Origin: Dyella jiangningensis
GTDB lineage: Bacteria > Pseudomonadota > Gammaproteobacteria > Xanthomonadales > Rhodanobacteraceae
Assembly: GCA_000632805.1 (NCBI GenBank)
Contig: CP007444.1
Location: forward strand, 4,948,772 to 5,012,771
DNA: 64,000 nucleotides
Direction of reading: 5' to 3'
Below are positions 23,540 through 32,935 of the stretch, in pieces (position 1 is the stretch's first letter; each line of letters opens with the position of its first letter). Both the position numbers and the translations under genes were made by a program. Under the pieces are notes generated by a model that ran no database searches, was not told the origin of the DNA, and was given only the letters and a program-made list of their open reading frames with translations.

Positions 23540-24468
23540 AATGGCAGCGGGCGCTGCCGCTTCTCTTGATCGCACTGCTGGCCGGATGCAGTGGTGGCAA
23601 GACCCGTCCCTCCGCGGGACATGGCACAGCTTCCTCACGCGGCGGCAGCAGTTCGTCTTCCGGCTCGTCGCGGGGCGGCTTTTACGACGACACCAGCCGC
23701 CCGCAGGGCAGCCGCTATCGCGACAACGCCGACAGCGTGCCCGAAGCGTTGTCGCCGGAGGCCGTCGCCAAGATCCCCGAGCCGGTGCCCAAGGTGGAAC
23801 CGCGTGCGCTATACGGCAACAAGTCGCCGTATACCGTGCTGGGCCAGACCTACAACGTGCTCTCCAGTCCCAGCGGTTATGTCGAGCGCGGCATCGCATC
23901 GTTCTATGGCAACAAGTTCCACGGGTACAAAACGTCGAGTCTCGAGGACTACGACATGTACCAGTTCACCGCCGCGCACAAGACGCTGCCGCTGCCGAGC
24001 TACGCGCGGGTGACCAACCTGGAAAACGGCAAGAGCGTGATCGTGCGCATCAACGATCGCGGCCCGTTCCACGAAAACCGCCTGATCGACCTGTCCTACG
24101 CGGCCGCCGTGAAGATCGGCGTGTGGCCCAAGGGCACGGGATTGGTGGAGGTGCGCGCCATCGATCCGTCGCAGCCGCTCACTGCCCAGACCCTGCCCCC
24201 GCCACCGCCGCCGCCCAAACCGGCCAGCACGGGGCCCGGAATTTTCCTCCAGGTGGGCGCATTCTCCGACGCGACTAACGCAGAGCGCGTGGCACAGCAG
24301 TTGCGTTCGGCCAATTTTGCGCCGGTACAGGTGGTGGATGCCCAAATCAACGGCCGCAGTATCCGGCGCGTGCGTGTGGGGCCGCTCGCCAGCGTGGACC
24401 AGGCCGACGATGTCACCTCGCGCATCGAACATATGGGGCTGCCCCGGCCGCAGGTCGCGGTAGACTGA
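23536..24468 (+). CDS. rlpA: septal ring lipoprotein RlpA
   Basis: Outer-membrane lipoprotein, in Pseudomonas a lytic transglycosylase acting on stem-less glycan. Lipobox LLAGC with lipidated Cys18, a serine/glycine-rich linker, then the double-psi beta-barrel domain (GIASFYGNKFHG ... NDRGPFHENRLIDLSYAAA), a proline-rich spacer and a C-terminal SPOR domain (about 235-308) that binds denuded septal glycan. ATGA overlap with mltB shows coupling, which fits joint action on glycan strands. Confidence 0.95.
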   Translation: MKWQRALPLLLIALLAGCSGGKTRPSAGHGTASSRGGSSSSSGSSRGGFYDDTSRPQGSRYRDNADSVPEALSPEAVAKIPEPVPKVEPRALYGNKSPYTVLGQTYNVLSSPSGYVERGIASFYGNKFHGYKTSSLEDYDMYQFTAAHKTLPLPSYARVTNLENGKSVIVRINDRGPFHENRLIDLSYAAAVKIGVWPKGTGLVEVRAIDPSQPLTAQTLPPPPPPPKPASTGPGIFLQVGAFSDATNAERVAQQLRSANFAPVQVVDAQINGRSIRRVRVGPLASVDQADDVTSRIEHMGLPRPQVAVD

Positions 24469-24527
24469 CACATTGTTTTCTCGCGGCGCTTCACGCGTCG
24501 CCACTCAGCATTGGATTGAACCGAACG

Positions 24528-25757
24528 ATGAACCTGATCCGCCGTACCCTGTCCTCGCTTGCCGTCGCCGCCCTGGTCGTCGGCACCGCCGTTGCCCAGC
24601 AGACGCCGCCCAAGCCCGTGCCGGTGCCGCGTCCGGCGGTGCCCGAGGCGCCGGTGCCGCCGCCTCCGGATGTGGACGGCAAGAGCTGGGTGCTGATGGA
24701 TTACGCCACCGGTCAGGTGCTTGCGTCGAAAGAGCCGGACATGCGCGTGGAGCCGGCCTCGATCACCAAGGTGATGACCGACTACGTCGTCTCCGCCGAG
24801 GTCGCCAACGGCAAGATCCACATGACCGACCCGGTCACCATCAGCGAGAACGCGTGGCGCAGCGGTGGTGCGGGTACCGACGGCTCCACCAGCTTCCTCA
24901 AGCTCAACAGCCAGGTGCCGCTGAAGGACCTGCTGTACGGCATGATCATCCAGTCCGGCAATGACGCCGCCATCGCATTGGCCGAGCACAGCGCGGGCTC
25001 CGAAACCGCGTTCGCCAACCTGATGAATGCCTACGCCAAGCAGCTGGGCATGACCAACACCAATTTCCAGAACGCTTCGGGCTACCCGATCGCCAACCAC
25101 TACTCCACGGCGCGCGACATCGCGATTCTTTCGCGCGCGTTGATCCATGATTTCCCCGAGGATTACGCGATCTCGGCAATCAAGGACTTCGAGTGGAACG
25201 GCATCAAGCAGCACAACCGCAACCTGCTGCTGTGGCGCGACAACACCGTGGACGGCATCAAGACGGGCCACACGGCCGCGGCTGGTTTCTGCCTGGCTGC
25301 CTCGGCCAAGCAGGGTGATTCGCGCATGATCGCCATCGTGATGGGCGCCTCCAACGAAAAGGCCCGTGCCGATGCCGCGCTGGCGCTGATGAACTACGGT
25401 TTCCGCTTCTACGAGACACACAAGCTGTATGACGGCAACAAGCCGTTGGCGACGCCGAAGCTGTGGAAGGGCCAGGCGAACCAGCTGCCTCTGGGCGTGG
25501 CCGACAACGTGCTGGTGACCGTCAAGCGCGGCGACTACGACAAGCTCAAGGCCACCATGGACATCCCGGCTACGCTGATCGCCCCGTTCACGAAGGGCCA
25601 GCAGGTCGGTACGCTGCGAGTCACGTTGGACGGCCAGCCGGTGCAGAACGTGCCGCTGATCGCCCTGGCCGATGCGCCGCAGGCCGGCTTCTTTGGCCGC
25701 CTGTGGGACAGCATCATGCTGTGGTTCCACAGCGACAAGAAGCCCGACGAGAAGTGA
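24528..25757 (+). CDS. dacC: D-alanyl-D-alanine carboxypeptidase (PBP5/6 type)
   Basis: Low-molecular-weight PBP that trims the terminal D-Ala from stem pentapeptides in the periplasm. Catalytic motifs are S78-I-T-K81, S143-G-N145 and KTG (in DGIKTGHT); the C-terminal domain and an amphipathic tail (GFFGRLWDSIMLWFHS) for membrane attachment are complete. Signal peptide at residues 1-23 (cut near AVAQ), followed by a proline-rich stretch. The ATG at 24528 is better than the upstream TTG at 24516. dacA is an equally fair name. Confidence 0.95.
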   Translation: MNLIRRTLSSLAVAALVVGTAVAQQTPPKPVPVPRPAVPEAPVPPPPDVDGKSWVLMDYATGQVLASKEPDMRVEPASITKVMTDYVVSAEVANGKIHMTDPVTISENAWRSGGAGTDGSTSFLKLNSQVPLKDLLYGMIIQSGNDAAIALAEHSAGSETAFANLMNAYAKQLGMTNTNFQNASGYPIANHYSTARDIAILSRALIHDFPEDYAISAIKDFEWNGIKQHNRNLLLWRDNTVDGIKTGHTAAAGFCLAASAKQGDSRMIAIVMGASNEKARADAALALMNYGFRFYETHKLYDGNKPLATPKLWKGQANQLPLGVADNVLVTVKRGDYDKLKATMDIPATLIAPFTKGQQVGTLRVTLDGQPVQNVPLIALADAPQAGFFGRLWDSIMLWFHSDKKPDEK

Positions 25758-25770
25758 TGGAGGAGGCGTG

Positions 25771-26061
25771 ATGCGCGATATCGACACCATCCAGGCCCAA
25801 CAGGAGGGCCAGGGTTTCCAGTTTCCGGGCGAGTTCGAGATCACGGCGATGGGCAACGCCAGCGCGGACCTGAAGACCCGCGTGCCGGAGATCCTGGAAG
25901 GCATCGGCGTGCACGTGCTGCATGAGACGGTGAAGCACCGCCATTCGCGCGAAGGCAACTTCCTCTCGGTGACGGTGAGCTTCCGCTGCGATACGCGTGA
26001 GCAGTATGACCTGGCGCACTCGGCGCTGCGGGCGGATCCGGACATCCGGTATACGCTGTAA
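25771..26061 (+). CDS. ybeD: DUF493 (YbeD-like) protein
   Basis: Small 96-aa protein with the ferredoxin-like ACT-type fold of the YbeD family (FPGEFEITAMGNAS ... SVTVSFRCDTREQYD). Function uncertain; the gene is conserved between dacA and lipB in many proteobacteria, exactly the context here. A strong ribosome site ggaggagg precedes the start; GTG at 25768 is an alternative. Confidence 0.92.
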   Translation: MRDIDTIQAQQEGQGFQFPGEFEITAMGNASADLKTRVPEILEGIGVHVLHETVKHRHSREGNFLSVTVSFRCDTREQYDLAHSALRADPDIRYTL

Positions 26062-26222
26062 CGCCGGGCAGTATCGGCCACGGGGCGCGAGAGCTATGCG
26101 CTCCGCGACCCGAACATCGGCGCAGCGCCGGTTCGGGCCATCCGACCCCAGCTTTTGCCACTTGGCTTCCCCGCCCTTTGCCCGCACCTTCCCCAGACGT
26201 ACCCCGTCCCCCAGGCATCGTC

Positions 26223-26891
26223 ATGTCTCTCCCGCTCAAAGTCCGTCGTCTCGGTCGCCAGCCTTACGCGGCGACCTGGGAGGCGATGAGCCAGTTCACC
26301 AACAACCGCGGGCCCGATACGCCCGACGAGCTGTGGCTGCTGGAGCACGATCCGGTGTTCACCCAGGGGCAGGCGGGCAAGGCAGAACACGTGCTTGCGC
26401 CCGGTGACATCCCGGTGGTCCAGGTGGATCGTGGCGGCCAGGTGACGTATCACGGCCCGGGCCAGATCGTGGGCTATCCGCTGATCGACCTGCGGCGCGC
26501 TGGCGTCGGCGTGCGCGACCTGGTCAACAAGATCGAGCAGTCGATCATCGATACGCTGGCGCACTGGAACATCGGCGGCGAGCGGCTGGAAGGGGCGCCC
26601 GGCGTCTACGTGGCCGGCGCCAAGGTCGCCGCCCTTGGCCTGCGCGTGCGCCGGGGCTGCAGCTTCCACGGCCTGGCCTTTAACGTGAACATGGACCTGG
26701 AGCCGTATCACCGCATCAATCCTTGTGGCTACAAGGGTTTGGCGGTCACGCAGGTGCTAGACTTGGGCGGTCCGTCGCGCCTGTCGGACGTCGAGGACGC
26801 CCTGGTGGAGGAGTTCTGCCGCCAGTTCGGGTTCGACGCTGAACCGGCCGCCCCCATCCTCCCTGAACTACCCGCTCGCGTAGCGGTCTGA
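26223..26891 (+). CDS. lipB: octanoyl-ACP:protein octanoyltransferase
   Basis: Moves octanoate from acyl carrier protein onto lipoyl domains, the first step of endogenous lipoate synthesis. The invariant lysine K134 (GAKVAALG) and nucleophile C168 (NPCGYKGL) are present, as are GGQVTYHGPGQ and SFHGLAFNV. The start at 26223 (MSLPLKVRR) is supported by homology; the frame opens further upstream. lipA follows by 10 bp. Confidence 0.96.
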   Translation: MSLPLKVRRLGRQPYAATWEAMSQFTNNRGPDTPDELWLLEHDPVFTQGQAGKAEHVLAPGDIPVVQVDRGGQVTYHGPGQIVGYPLIDLRRAGVGVRDLVNKIEQSIIDTLAHWNIGGERLEGAPGVYVAGAKVAALGLRVRRGCSFHGLAFNVNMDLEPYHRINPCGYKGLAVTQVLDLGGPSRLSDVEDALVEEFCRQFGFDAEPAAPILPELPARVAV

Positions 26892-26901
26892 GTCTGCCTA
26901 C

Positions 26902-27900
26902 ATGAGCGACATGTCTACCTCCAAGGTCATCCCGATCAGCGTCGTCGCCGGCGCCCCCGACAAGCAGCTGGGCAACGACAAGATCGGGCTGAACCGCGCC
27001 GGTTTCGACACGAACGTGCCGACGCTGCGCAAGCCCAGTTGGATCCGCGTGCGCCTACCGCAGGGCAACGCCGTGCAGCAGTTGAAGGCGCGCCTGCGTG
27101 AGAACGCACTGGTGACGGTGTGCGAGGAAGCCTCCTGCCCGAACATCCACGAGTGTTTCAGCAAGGGCACCGCCACCTTCATGATCCTCGGCGAGGTCTG
27201 CACGCGTCGCTGCTCGTTCTGCGACGTGGCCCATGGCCGCCCGGCCGCGCCCGATCCGCTCGAACCGGCACGCCTGGCCGAGACCATCCGCGACATGCGC
27301 CTGAAGTACGTGGTGATCACCTCGGTGGATCGTGACGACCTGCGCGACGGCGGCGCAGAGCACTTCGCCGCGTGCATCCGCGCGACGCGCCACGCCAGCC
27401 CGAACATCAAGATCGAAATCCTCACGCCGGACTTCCGCGGCAAGGGCCGCATGGAACGCGCGCTGGAGGTGCTCAAGGAATTCCCGCCGGACGTGTTCAA
27501 CCACAACCTCGAAACCGTGCCGCACCTCTATCGCGAAGTGCGTCCGGGTGCCGACTACCAGTGGTCGCTGGACCTGCTCAAGCGCTTCAAGGCGCAGCAT
27601 CCGGACGTGCCGACCAAGTCCGGCATCATGCTGGGCCTCGGCGAGACGATGGAGCAGGTGCTGGAAACCATGCGCGACCTGCGCGCGCACGACGTGGAAA
27701 TGATCACCATCGGCCAGTACCTCCAGCCGACGCCGCATCACCACCCCGTGGTCCGCTACTGGACGCCGGACGAGTTCGAGGCGCTGCGCGTAGCCGGCGA
27801 AGAGATGGGCTTCCATCACGTCGCCTCCGGTCCGCTGGTGCGATCCTCTTATCACGCCGACCTGCAGGCGCACGCCGCGGGTGTCACCGAGCACGCTTAA
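26902..27900 (+). CDS. lipA: lipoyl synthase
   Basis: Radical-SAM enzyme inserting two sulfurs into protein-bound octanoate. The auxiliary cluster ligands are C74, C79 and C85 (CEEASCPNIHEC); the SAM cluster ligands are C100, C104 and C107 (CTRRCSFC); the C-terminal serine ligand is in RSSYHA. 332 aa, standard. Forms a pair with lipB. Confidence 0.97.
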   Translation: MSDMSTSKVIPISVVAGAPDKQLGNDKIGLNRAGFDTNVPTLRKPSWIRVRLPQGNAVQQLKARLRENALVTVCEEASCPNIHECFSKGTATFMILGEVCTRRCSFCDVAHGRPAAPDPLEPARLAETIRDMRLKYVVITSVDRDDLRDGGAEHFAACIRATRHASPNIKIEILTPDFRGKGRMERALEVLKEFPPDVFNHNLETVPHLYREVRPGADYQWSLDLLKRFKAQHPDVPTKSGIMLGLGETMEQVLETMRDLRAHDVEMITIGQYLQPTPHHHPVVRYWTPDEFEALRVAGEEMGFHHVASGPLVRSSYHADLQAHAAGVTEHA

Positions 27901-27931
27901 AGAGCACGCCCAGAGAGCTCACAGAGAACCT

Positions 27932-30178
27932 ATGAAACTGCGCCCCTCGCTAGCCCTGTTGCTTGCCCTTGCCGTCACCGGTGTCGGTGTACACGCGCAG
28001 TCCGCCGCCGATCTCACCGGCGACAACGCACCGCGCAAGTACTCCACGCTGCCGCTCACGGCCACCGTCAATCAGGCACAGGCGGCGCAGCTTTCCGCGC
28101 GCTTCCTGACCCGCTTCCATTACGACGCGAAGCCGCTCGACGATGCGATGTCGCAGAAGATCTTCAAGGCGTATGTCGACAGCCTCGACAGCGAGAAGGT
28201 CTTTTTCACGCAGGCCGACATGGCCAAGTTCGCGCCGCTGAAGACGCAGTTCGACGACGCCATCTGGAACCAGGACCTCGCCGGTCCGTTCTCGATGTTC
28301 AACCTGTACATCACGCGCGCCATCGATCGCATGAACTTCGCGCGTGGCCTGCTGAAGCAGGGCTTCGACTTCAACACGAACGAAAGCTACAACTTCGATC
28401 GCAAGAAGGCCGAGTGGCCGAAGGATCAGGCCGAACTCGACACGCTGTGGCGCGAGCGCACCATGAACGACTGGTTGCGCCTCAAGCTTGCGGGCAAGAG
28501 CGACGATGAGATCCGCAAGACGCTGGACAAGCGTTACGCCGGCTACATCGATCGCGTGAAGCAGCTCGACGGCGAGGACGCGTTCCAGTCCTTCATGAAC
28601 GCCTATGCCGAATCCACCGATCCGCACACCGACTACCTCGGTCCTCGTGCGGCGGAAAACTTCGACATCTCGATGAAGCTGTCGCTTGAAGGCATCGGCG
28701 CCGTGCTGCAGGCGCGCGACGAATACACCGCCATCCGCGAGATCGTGCCGGCCGGTCCGGCCGCGAAGTCGGGCAAGGTGCACGTTGGCGACCGCATCGT
28801 GGCGATCGGTGAAGGCCAGAACGGCGCGATGGTCGACGTCATCGGCTGGCGCCTCGACGACGTGGTCAAGCACATCCGCGGCAAGAAGAACACGACGGTG
28901 CGCCTGGAAATCCTCCCGGCTGACGCGGGCGTGGACGGCAAGCACGAGCTCGTCACCCTGGTGCGCCAGAAGGTGAGCATCGAGGAGCAGGCCGCGAAGA
29001 AAAAGGTCATCGAGATCAAGGACGCCGGCGTCACGCGCAAGATCGGCGTGATCGACCTGCCGAGCTTCTATTCCGATTTCGGTGCGCGCCGCGAAGGCGA
29101 CAAGAACTTCAAGAGCGCCACGCGCGATGTTGCCAAGCTGCTTGGCGAGCTGAAGGCCGAGGACGTCGAAGGCGTGGTGATCGACCTGCGCAACAACGGT
29201 GGTGGCTCGCTGGCTGAAGCCAACGAACTCACCGGCCTGTTCATCGACCAGGGTCCGGTGGTGCAGGTGCGCGATGCGCGCGGCGAAGTGCAGGTGCAGG
29301 GCGATGACGAGCCGGGCATGTCCTGGAGCGGCCCGATGGCCGTGCTGGTGAACCGCGGTTCCGCGTCGGCCTCGGAGATTTTCGCTGCCGCCATCCAGGA
29401 CTACGGCCGCGGCCTGATCATCGGCCAGCCGACCTTCGGCAAGGGCACGGTGCAGAACCTCGTCGACCTTGACCGCTTCACCCGCAACACCAGCGAGAAG
29501 CCGCAGTACGGCGAGCTGAAGATGACCATCCAGGAATTCTTCCGCATCAACGGCGGCTCCACGCAGCTCAAGGGCGTGACGCCGGACATCCAATATCCGA
29601 AGAACGGCGACGAGAAGGACTTCGGCGAGTCGACCTACGACAACGCGCTGCCGTGGACGCAGATTCCGCCGGCCGACTACAAGCCGGTGGCGGATCTCAA
29701 GGCCTACCTCGGCCAGCTGCAGACCAAGCACGATGCGCGCACGGCCAATTCGCCGTCGTGGAAGCTGATGCTCGACGAGCTGGCGCAGTACAAGAAGATG
29801 CGCGACAAGACGACGATCTCGCTCAACTTCGCGCAGCGTCAGAACGAGCGCAAGGAACAGGATGCCCTGCAGGCCGAGTTCCGCGCGCGCCACAAGACCA
29901 TCGATGGCGATGTGGACGGTTCGGATGATCCGGTGCTGGACGATGGCCTCAACGCCAACGAGCGCAGCCTGAAGTCGGAGCTGAAGCAGGAGAAGGACGC
30001 CAAGAAGGCGGCCGATCCGCAGCTCGAAGAGACCGCGCACATCCTGTTCGACGCAGTGGGCCTGATCAAGGGCGACACCAAGCTGGCGGCGGAAGTACTG
30101 CCGTACGGCGGTCGCTTTTCCAGCGTGACGGCGACTGCCGCTGCGCCTGAAAAGCCGCACGCGGCTGACGCGCACTGA
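27932..30178 (+). CDS. prc: tail-specific carboxy-terminal protease
   Basis: Periplasmic S41 protease (Tsp/Prc) that degrades proteins by their C-terminal tails and processes wall enzymes. Signal peptide with cut near VHAQ (residue 23), PDZ domain around 250-340, catalytic Ser479 in GSASASE and Lys504 in TFGKGTVQ, 25 residues apart as in E. coli Tsp. 748 aa with the C-terminal helical DUF3340-type region. ATG 27932 was chosen over an upstream frame because it directly precedes a signal sequence. Follows lipA by 31 bp. Confidence 0.96.
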   Translation: MKLRPSLALLLALAVTGVGVHAQSAADLTGDNAPRKYSTLPLTATVNQAQAAQLSARFLTRFHYDAKPLDDAMSQKIFKAYVDSLDSEKVFFTQADMAKFAPLKTQFDDAIWNQDLAGPFSMFNLYITRAIDRMNFARGLLKQGFDFNTNESYNFDRKKAEWPKDQAELDTLWRERTMNDWLRLKLAGKSDDEIRKTLDKRYAGYIDRVKQLDGEDAFQSFMNAYAESTDPHTDYLGPRAAENFDISMKLSLEGIGAVLQARDEYTAIREIVPAGPAAKSGKVHVGDRIVAIGEGQNGAMVDVIGWRLDDVVKHIRGKKNTTVRLEILPADAGVDGKHELVTLVRQKVSIEEQAAKKKVIEIKDAGVTRKIGVIDLPSFYSDFGARREGDKNFKSATRDVAKLLGELKAEDVEGVVIDLRNNGGGSLAEANELTGLFIDQGPVVQVRDARGEVQVQGDDEPGMSWSGPMAVLVNRGSASASEIFAAAIQDYGRGLIIGQPTFGKGTVQNLVDLDRFTRNTSEKPQYGELKMTIQEFFRINGGSTQLKGVTPDIQYPKNGDEKDFGESTYDNALPWTQIPPADYKPVADLKAYLGQLQTKHDARTANSPSWKLMLDELAQYKKMRDKTTISLNFAQRQNERKEQDALQAEFRARHKTIDGDVDGSDDPVLDDGLNANERSLKSELKQEKDAKKAADPQLEETAHILFDAVGLIKGDTKLAAEVLPYGGRFSSVTATAAAPEKPHAADAH

Positions 30179-30184
30179 CGATCC

Positions 30185-30212
30185 GGCGCCTCTCCCGAGC
30201 GGGAGGGGCGCC
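30185..30212 (+). terminator. hairpin terminator after prc
   Basis: ggcgcctctccc gagc gggaggggcgcc, 11-12 paired bases, 6 bp after the stop codon; only a short T run follows. Confidence 0.55.
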
Positions 30213-30257
30213 TTCATGACCAGCCTCAGCGGATGACACGTCGACGCGGCGCGTCGC

Positions 30258-31631
30258 TCATCCGCGTTTGTTCGGCTTGTCGTCACGCTCCTGCCGATGC
30301 GCGTGCTCGGCAAGTACCTTCGCCCGGTTGAGCGACTGCAGCCACAGCGCGTGATGCTCCGCGTCGTCCTTGCGCGCCTCGTTCTCGCTGGCGCTGTCGG
30401 GAATACGGTTGAACGGAATGCGCATCGGCGCCGCATCGTGGTCGATCGCCGCCTGCATGCTGCCGAAGTACACCTTGTTGTAACCGAACTTCGCGTTGAT
30501 CCGATCGATCACGGCGTCGACCTTGCGCGTGGTTGCCGGCGACGCGAACAGCGAGCCGGTGCTTTGCGTGCGCTCGATCAGCCGGTGCAGCGTGACGCTC
30601 ACCGACAGCGGCACGGCGTTGGCTGGACCGGGCAGCACGCGCGCGTTGCGGCGAGGTCCGTCGATCAGGCGGGTGAGCATGCGCAGCAGCTCGCGGCTGT
30701 CATCGGTCGGCTCGAAGCTGAGATCGCCTTCCCAGCGATCGTCATGGCCTACGTAGCGGATGCGCACGGCCATCGCGCCGCTCAGCATGTCCAGCTTGCG
30801 CAAGCGCATCGCGGCCTTCACCAGCAGCTTGGTCAGCACGGCGCGCGCGCCGGCCGGGTGGCGCAATTCCGGGCCCAGCACATGCGAATGACCGAGCGAG
30901 CTGCGCGCGGTCTCTGCCACCGGCAGCCATTTGCCGCGCAGCAGGTCCCACATGCGTTCGCCCTCGATGCTGCCCCACGCATGGCGCAGCAGATGGCGTG
31001 GTGCGTCGGTGAGTTGCCTGACGGTGGTGATGCCGTTCGCGATGAGGCGCTGCTCCATCGACGGACCGATGCCGCAGAGGTCGCGCAGTGCGAGATCGTG
31101 CAGCACGTGCGGCAGGTCGGCCTGCTCGATTACCGTGAGCCCGTCAGGCTTGCGCATGTCCGAGGCGGTCTTAGCGAGAAAGTCGTTCGGCGCGATGCCG
31201 ATCGAGCAGCGGATGGCGCCGCCCGGTGCGACGCGCGCTATCTCCCGCTTCACTTGCGCCGCCACCTGTTCAGCAATGCCACGGTCACGCTGCCGCCCCA
31301 CCAGTTCGCAGGCCATCTCGTCGATCGAGCCGATGCGCGCGATGGGGATGGCGTGGTCGATCGCTTCGATCAGCGTGTTGTGCCACCACACGTAGCGCTC
31401 GGGACGCGCCAGCCGGATCTCGATGCCGGGACACAGCCGTCGCGCCTCGCGCACCAGGGTGCCGGTGCCCACGCCGAACGCCTTGGCTTCGTAGCTGGCG
31501 GCGATCAGGCAGGTCGTGTCCGCGTCCACCGGCACCACGCCGACGGGACGGCCGCGCAGCGACGGATCCTCGTGCTGTTCCACCGAGGCGAAATAGCTGT
31601 TGAAGTCGATGAACAGGCTACGCAGGGTCAT
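30258..31631 (-). CDS. Y-family DNA polymerase
   Basis: Error-prone translesion polymerase of 457 aa. Metal-binding residues are D9 in LFIDFNSYFASVEQ and D104/E105 in GSIDEM; the palm, fingers and helix-hairpin-helix thumb region (LCGIGPSMEQRL) are recognisable. It differs from classical DinB (the 'steric gate' region is FNSYFAS) and has a charged C-terminal tail without a clear beta-clamp motif. I saw no LexA box or imuA/dnaE2 partner next to it, so SOS control is open. Confidence 0.88.
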   Translation of the reverse strand: MTLRSLFIDFNSYFASVEQHEDPSLRGRPVGVVPVDADTTCLIAASYEAKAFGVGTGTLVREARRLCPGIEIRLARPERYVWWHNTLIEAIDHAIPIARIGSIDEMACELVGRQRDRGIAEQVAAQVKREIARVAPGGAIRCSIGIAPNDFLAKTASDMRKPDGLTVIEQADLPHVLHDLALRDLCGIGPSMEQRLIANGITTVRQLTDAPRHLLRHAWGSIEGERMWDLLRGKWLPVAETARSSLGHSHVLGPELRHPAGARAVLTKLLVKAAMRLRKLDMLSGAMAVRIRYVGHDDRWEGDLSFEPTDDSRELLRMLTRLIDGPRRNARVLPGPANAVPLSVSVTLHRLIERTQSTGSLFASPATTRKVDAVIDRINAKFGYNKVYFGSMQAAIDHDAAPMRIPFNRIPDSASENEARKDDAEHHALWLQSLNRAKVLAEHAHRQERDDKPNKRG

Positions 31632-31703
31632 GCGGTCTCTCGGCGGCTAGCCGACAGTGATAGCTTGCGCCTGCCTCACGTACGGAGACCGTGACGCAAA
31701 GGT

Positions 31704-32114
31704 TCAAGCAGCGAGGCTGGTCGCTATGCCAAAGCCCAGCGCCATGACCACCGCGACTGCCAGGCATGCGCTGGATGGGCGGATGCGGTGCGCATCGACG
31801 CGCGGAATCAGCCGCCACAGGACGACGACGCCGACCACCATGTCGGCGGCCAGTCCGTAGCGCAGCAGCGGCGAGCTCAACAGCGGCGCGTAAGGTGGTT
31901 TCGTGTGGCCTTCCTGCATGGCCACGCCGGCGACGATCAGCAGGGAGATCAGGCTCCACACCAGGCAGGCGAGATACGTGCGGTTGAACACCACCGGGCA
32001 GCGCTCGATCCATCGCAGCACGCTCCACGCGATGATGGCGATGAACAACGCGCCGATACTGCTGTAGAGCACCCACCAGAGCAGGGCGCTGATCAAGGTG
32101 AGAAAAGTGGTCAT
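31704..32114 (-). CDS. small integral membrane protein of unknown function
   Basis: 136 aa with four hydrophobic segments (about 5-28, 43-64, 80-100, 114-133) and basic loops such as WRLIPRVDAHR. No recognised family. The start MTTFLTLISALLWW at 32114 follows a region without strong SD, so the exact start is uncertain. It lies between the polymerase and the DUF962 gene on the same strand. Confidence 0.65.
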   Translation of the reverse strand: MTTFLTLISALLWWVLYSSIGALFIAIIAWSVLRWIERCPVVFNRTYLACLVWSLISLLIVAGVAMQEGHTKPPYAPLLSSPLLRYGLAADMVVGVVVLWRLIPRVDAHRIRPSSACLAVAVVMALGFGIATSLAA

Positions 32115-32181
32115 GCCATATCCAGAAGCAGCGTCGTGACCATCATTCCGGCGTGACCGGAATGATGGTGGTATGCGGGGT

Positions 32182-32658
32182 TCAAACGCCGATGCGGCGC
32201 AGGAATTTATCCATGAGCCAGGCCGGACCCACCAGAAGGTAAGCGAGGTCGGTGAAGAAGCTCGGCCGGCGGCCCTCGATGGCGTGGCCGATGAACTGGC
32301 CGATCCACGCCACGATGAACACACCAATGGCGGTGAGCAACAAGTTGTGCGGGCCGAGTTGGCGGTAGGCGAATTCGGTCAGCACGCACAGCAGCACCAG
32401 CGCCACGAGCAGCGCCCCACCCAGGCGGTGCGATTGCTTCCAGTACCAGGCAAAGGCCAGCACCAGCGCGGCCACGGCCCAGAAGCCCGGGCGGCCGATC
32501 ATCGGTGGCACGGGAATCGTCCACATCATCGCGATCGCGCACCACAGGATGAGCGGCACGCAGATCCAGTGCAGCAGGCGGTTGGTGGGGTTCTGATGGT
32601 CGGCGCTGTAACTGTCGAGCCAATGCGTGATGCCTTGCGTGGTCTCTGGCGTTTGCAT
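32182..32658 (-). CDS. DUF962 / Mpo1-like membrane protein
   Basis: 158-aa polytopic membrane protein. The pattern YSADHQNPTNRLLHWICVP near the start and WIGQFIGHAIEGRRPSF near the end match the DUF962 (YGL010w/Mpo1) family. The conserved histidines bind iron in yeast Mpo1, a dioxygenase acting on 2-hydroxy fatty acids. In bacteria the role is untested. The start MQTPETTQ at 32658 is preferred over 32700 by family length. Confidence 0.85.
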   Translation of the reverse strand: MQTPETTQGITHWLDSYSADHQNPTNRLLHWICVPLILWCAIAMMWTIPVPPMIGRPGFWAVAALVLAFAWYWKQSHRLGGALLVALVLLCVLTEFAYRQLGPHNLLLTAIGVFIVAWIGQFIGHAIEGRRPSFFTDLAYLLVGPAWLMDKFLRRIGV

Positions 32659-32935
32659 CGGTGCGCGCTGCTCCGGAATAAAGGTTGAGAGCCGACGCAT
32701 GGGGCGTGATCAAGGCGAAGGCCCGACTCGCTGCGGCGTCGAATGTCTGCTTCGGACGATGGCGCCGAACAAGGCGATCAGCGCGTGCTGGCGACCATAC
32801 CGCATAGGCCGTACCGATGGGATACGGCCGTGCATCGCGCGACGGCACCACGGCCGCCGCATTGCCAGGGACCTTGGGCTGCGGCGGGTGGGCCCACGAT
32901 GAACCCGGCGGCCGGCGAAAGCCGCCGCTGTGCCG

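Noticed and set aside
27950..30436. 828-codon minus-strand frame opposite prc
   Set aside because: It is a high-GC shadow of the well-identified protease gene; composition is rich in R, H, V and L without any domain.
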